A DNA stretch of 64,000 nt from Adhaeribacter rhizoryzae (GTDB lineage: Bacteria; Bacteroidota; Bacteroidia; Cytophagales; Hymenobacteraceae): contig NZ_VWSF01000012.1 of assembly GCF_008629685.1 (NCBI RefSeq), forward strand, positions 118,506-182,505, written 5' to 3'. The position numbers and the translations under genes are program-made. Shown in pieces: positions 63,358-64,000 of this stretch. The notes under the pieces were generated by a model that saw nothing but the letters and a program-made list of their open reading frames with translations, made no database searches and was not told the origin of the DNA. Each line of letters opens with the position of its first letter. Positions within the stretch are counted from its first letter, which is position 1.

Positions 63358-64000
63358 TTAGGACACAAATTTTTGGGCCAGGGTCCACCCGTGCAAGATA
63401 TGCTGGAAGTAATTCCAACCGCGCAAAAGGGTAATCACCCCCGCCTGCTTTTCGTGGGGTTTCCACCCGCCTAATCTGGCTATTATCCAGTAGCACCATT
63501 GTAAAGAGTCTTGGGGGTAAGGATTCCGCTGCTTGGCTGTTTTTCCTTCATAACGTTTTTGTAAAGCCTGCAGACAAGCGACTTCTTGCCGGGTAAAGCT
63601 TTCTGCCAGCGGCACGGCTTCTTTCTGTTTAGAAGCCAGGTGCAAGAGCATTATCTTGCTAGCGGCAAACAAAGCCAGCAGCGTGAGTTGCACTAAAGCT
63701 TTGCCGGTTTCTAAATCCAGCAGTTCCACCTGCAAGCCTTTCTGCTTTAACAGCCGGAAGACCTGCTCAATGTTCCAGCGTAAACTATACCAGTAGATTA
63801 GCTGCTGCGCCTGCTGTTGCGTTTGGATGGCATGGGTCGTGAGCAAGCGCCAGTAAATGGGCGCTTGCCCGGCGGGTGCATCTATTTCCTTGGCTTCTAC
63901 CACATACAGGGCTTTGCCCACGCCTTTCATAACTAACCCCACTTTTGCCCAGCGTAAAGCCACTACCGCTTGCCTGGCTACGCGGCCGCGGCGGGTTTCG
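63358..64000 (-). CDS. IS4-family transposase, C-terminal part (runs off the window)
   Basis: At least 214 residues, open to the right edge. YSLRWNIEQVFRLLK carries the Y-x2-R-x3-E-x6-K signature of IS4-type DDE transposases, so the third catalytic residue is present. The first two lie outside. Its C-terminus HGWTLAQKFVS ends near 63358. The DNA between 63262 and 63357 should hold the insertion sequence's left end, but I could not set the boundary. Confidence 0.88.
   Translation of the reverse strand, partial: ETRRGRVARQAVVALRWAKVGLVMKGVGKALYVVEAKEIDAPAGQAPIYWRLLTTHAIQTQQQAQQLIYWYSLRWNIEQVFRLLKQKGLQVELLDLETGKALVQLTLLALFAASKIMLLHLASKQKEAVPLAESFTRQEVACLQALQKRYEGKTAKQRNPYPQDSLQWCYWIIARLGGWKPHEKQAGVITLLRGWNYFQHILHGWTLAQKFVS

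Noticed and set aside
1..64000. CRISPR arrays, rRNA and tRNA genes
   Set aside because: No regularly spaced direct repeats, rRNA-like blocks or cloverleaf with conserved GTTCGAATC-type arm was found by reading.

Overview
The window looks like chromosome from a gliding-type Bacteroidota, most likely order Cytophagales, family Hymenobacteraceae (Adhaeribacter-like). This is inferred from gene content: gldB, a type IX secretion C-terminal sorting domain, DUF6799, DUF3810 and DUF4197 proteins, LytS/LytTR two-component pairs and several Gfo/Idh/MocA oxidoreductases. Bacteroidota-type TAnnTTTG promoter boxes and a general lack of Shine-Dalgarno sequences agree. No rRNA, tRNA or CRISPR array was seen.

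Layout. 0-9.4 kb: RNase G, an outer-membrane barrel, gldB, a glycosyltransferase/asparagine-synthase operon, endonuclease III, an ECF sigma factor and a DUF6799 protein. 9.7-14.5 kb: a histone-deacetylase-like hydrolase, then a leftward operon of FAD oxidoreductase, type III polyketide synthase and methyltransferase, the gene set expected for methylated alkyl-resorcinol or alkyl-quinone lipids, then a tiny T9SS cargo. 14.8-17.1 kb: LacI regulator and galactokinase. 17.2-19.7 kb and 24.75-25.8 kb: two A+T-rich accessory blocks, each opened by the same 110-bp repeat and carrying genes followed by attC-like imperfect palindromes. The first holds a possible UDG-fold protein, an HNH nuclease and a toxin-antitoxin pair whose toxin is broken; the second holds an unknown gene. 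19.8-24.5 kb between them is host-like: SGNH hydrolase, ceramidase-like lipoprotein, amidohydrolase and a disordered protein. 25.8-32.3 kb: Crp/Fnr regulator with an AhpD-like protein, a broken PIN-domain gene, DUF4197, DUF4126, an oxidoreductase, HicAB, a RAYT transposase inside matching inverted repeats, and a PLD-like nuclease. 32.4-41.7 kb: DUF3999/DUF2339 membrane pair, a palindrome-rich spacer, VOC protein, alpha/beta hydrolase, a LytS/LytTR pair and MscL. 42-46.8 kb: a nuclease-like gene split by a stop codon, an SMR exporter, small hypothetical proteins and nitronate monooxygenase. 46.8-52.9 kb: gluconate permease and gluconokinase, and two MFS transporters. 53-64 kb: a compound REP-like cluster, a second LytS/LytTR pair, oxidoreductases, an ABC exporter, a DUF3810 metalloprotease-like protein, and an IS4-type transposase running off the right edge.

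The most unusual structure is the pair of cassette-like blocks with a shared 110-bp leader and attC-like sites but no integron integrase in view. Next are the RAYT element with its paired ends, a dispersed family of near-perfect palindromes with a related centre, and the type III PKS operon whose oxidoreductase seems to need a non-standard start codon. Three genes (RelE/ParE-type toxin, PIN domain, nuclease-like protein) are broken by stops or frameshifts, so the accessory DNA is decaying. All functions are read from motifs and context by eye; no database search was run.
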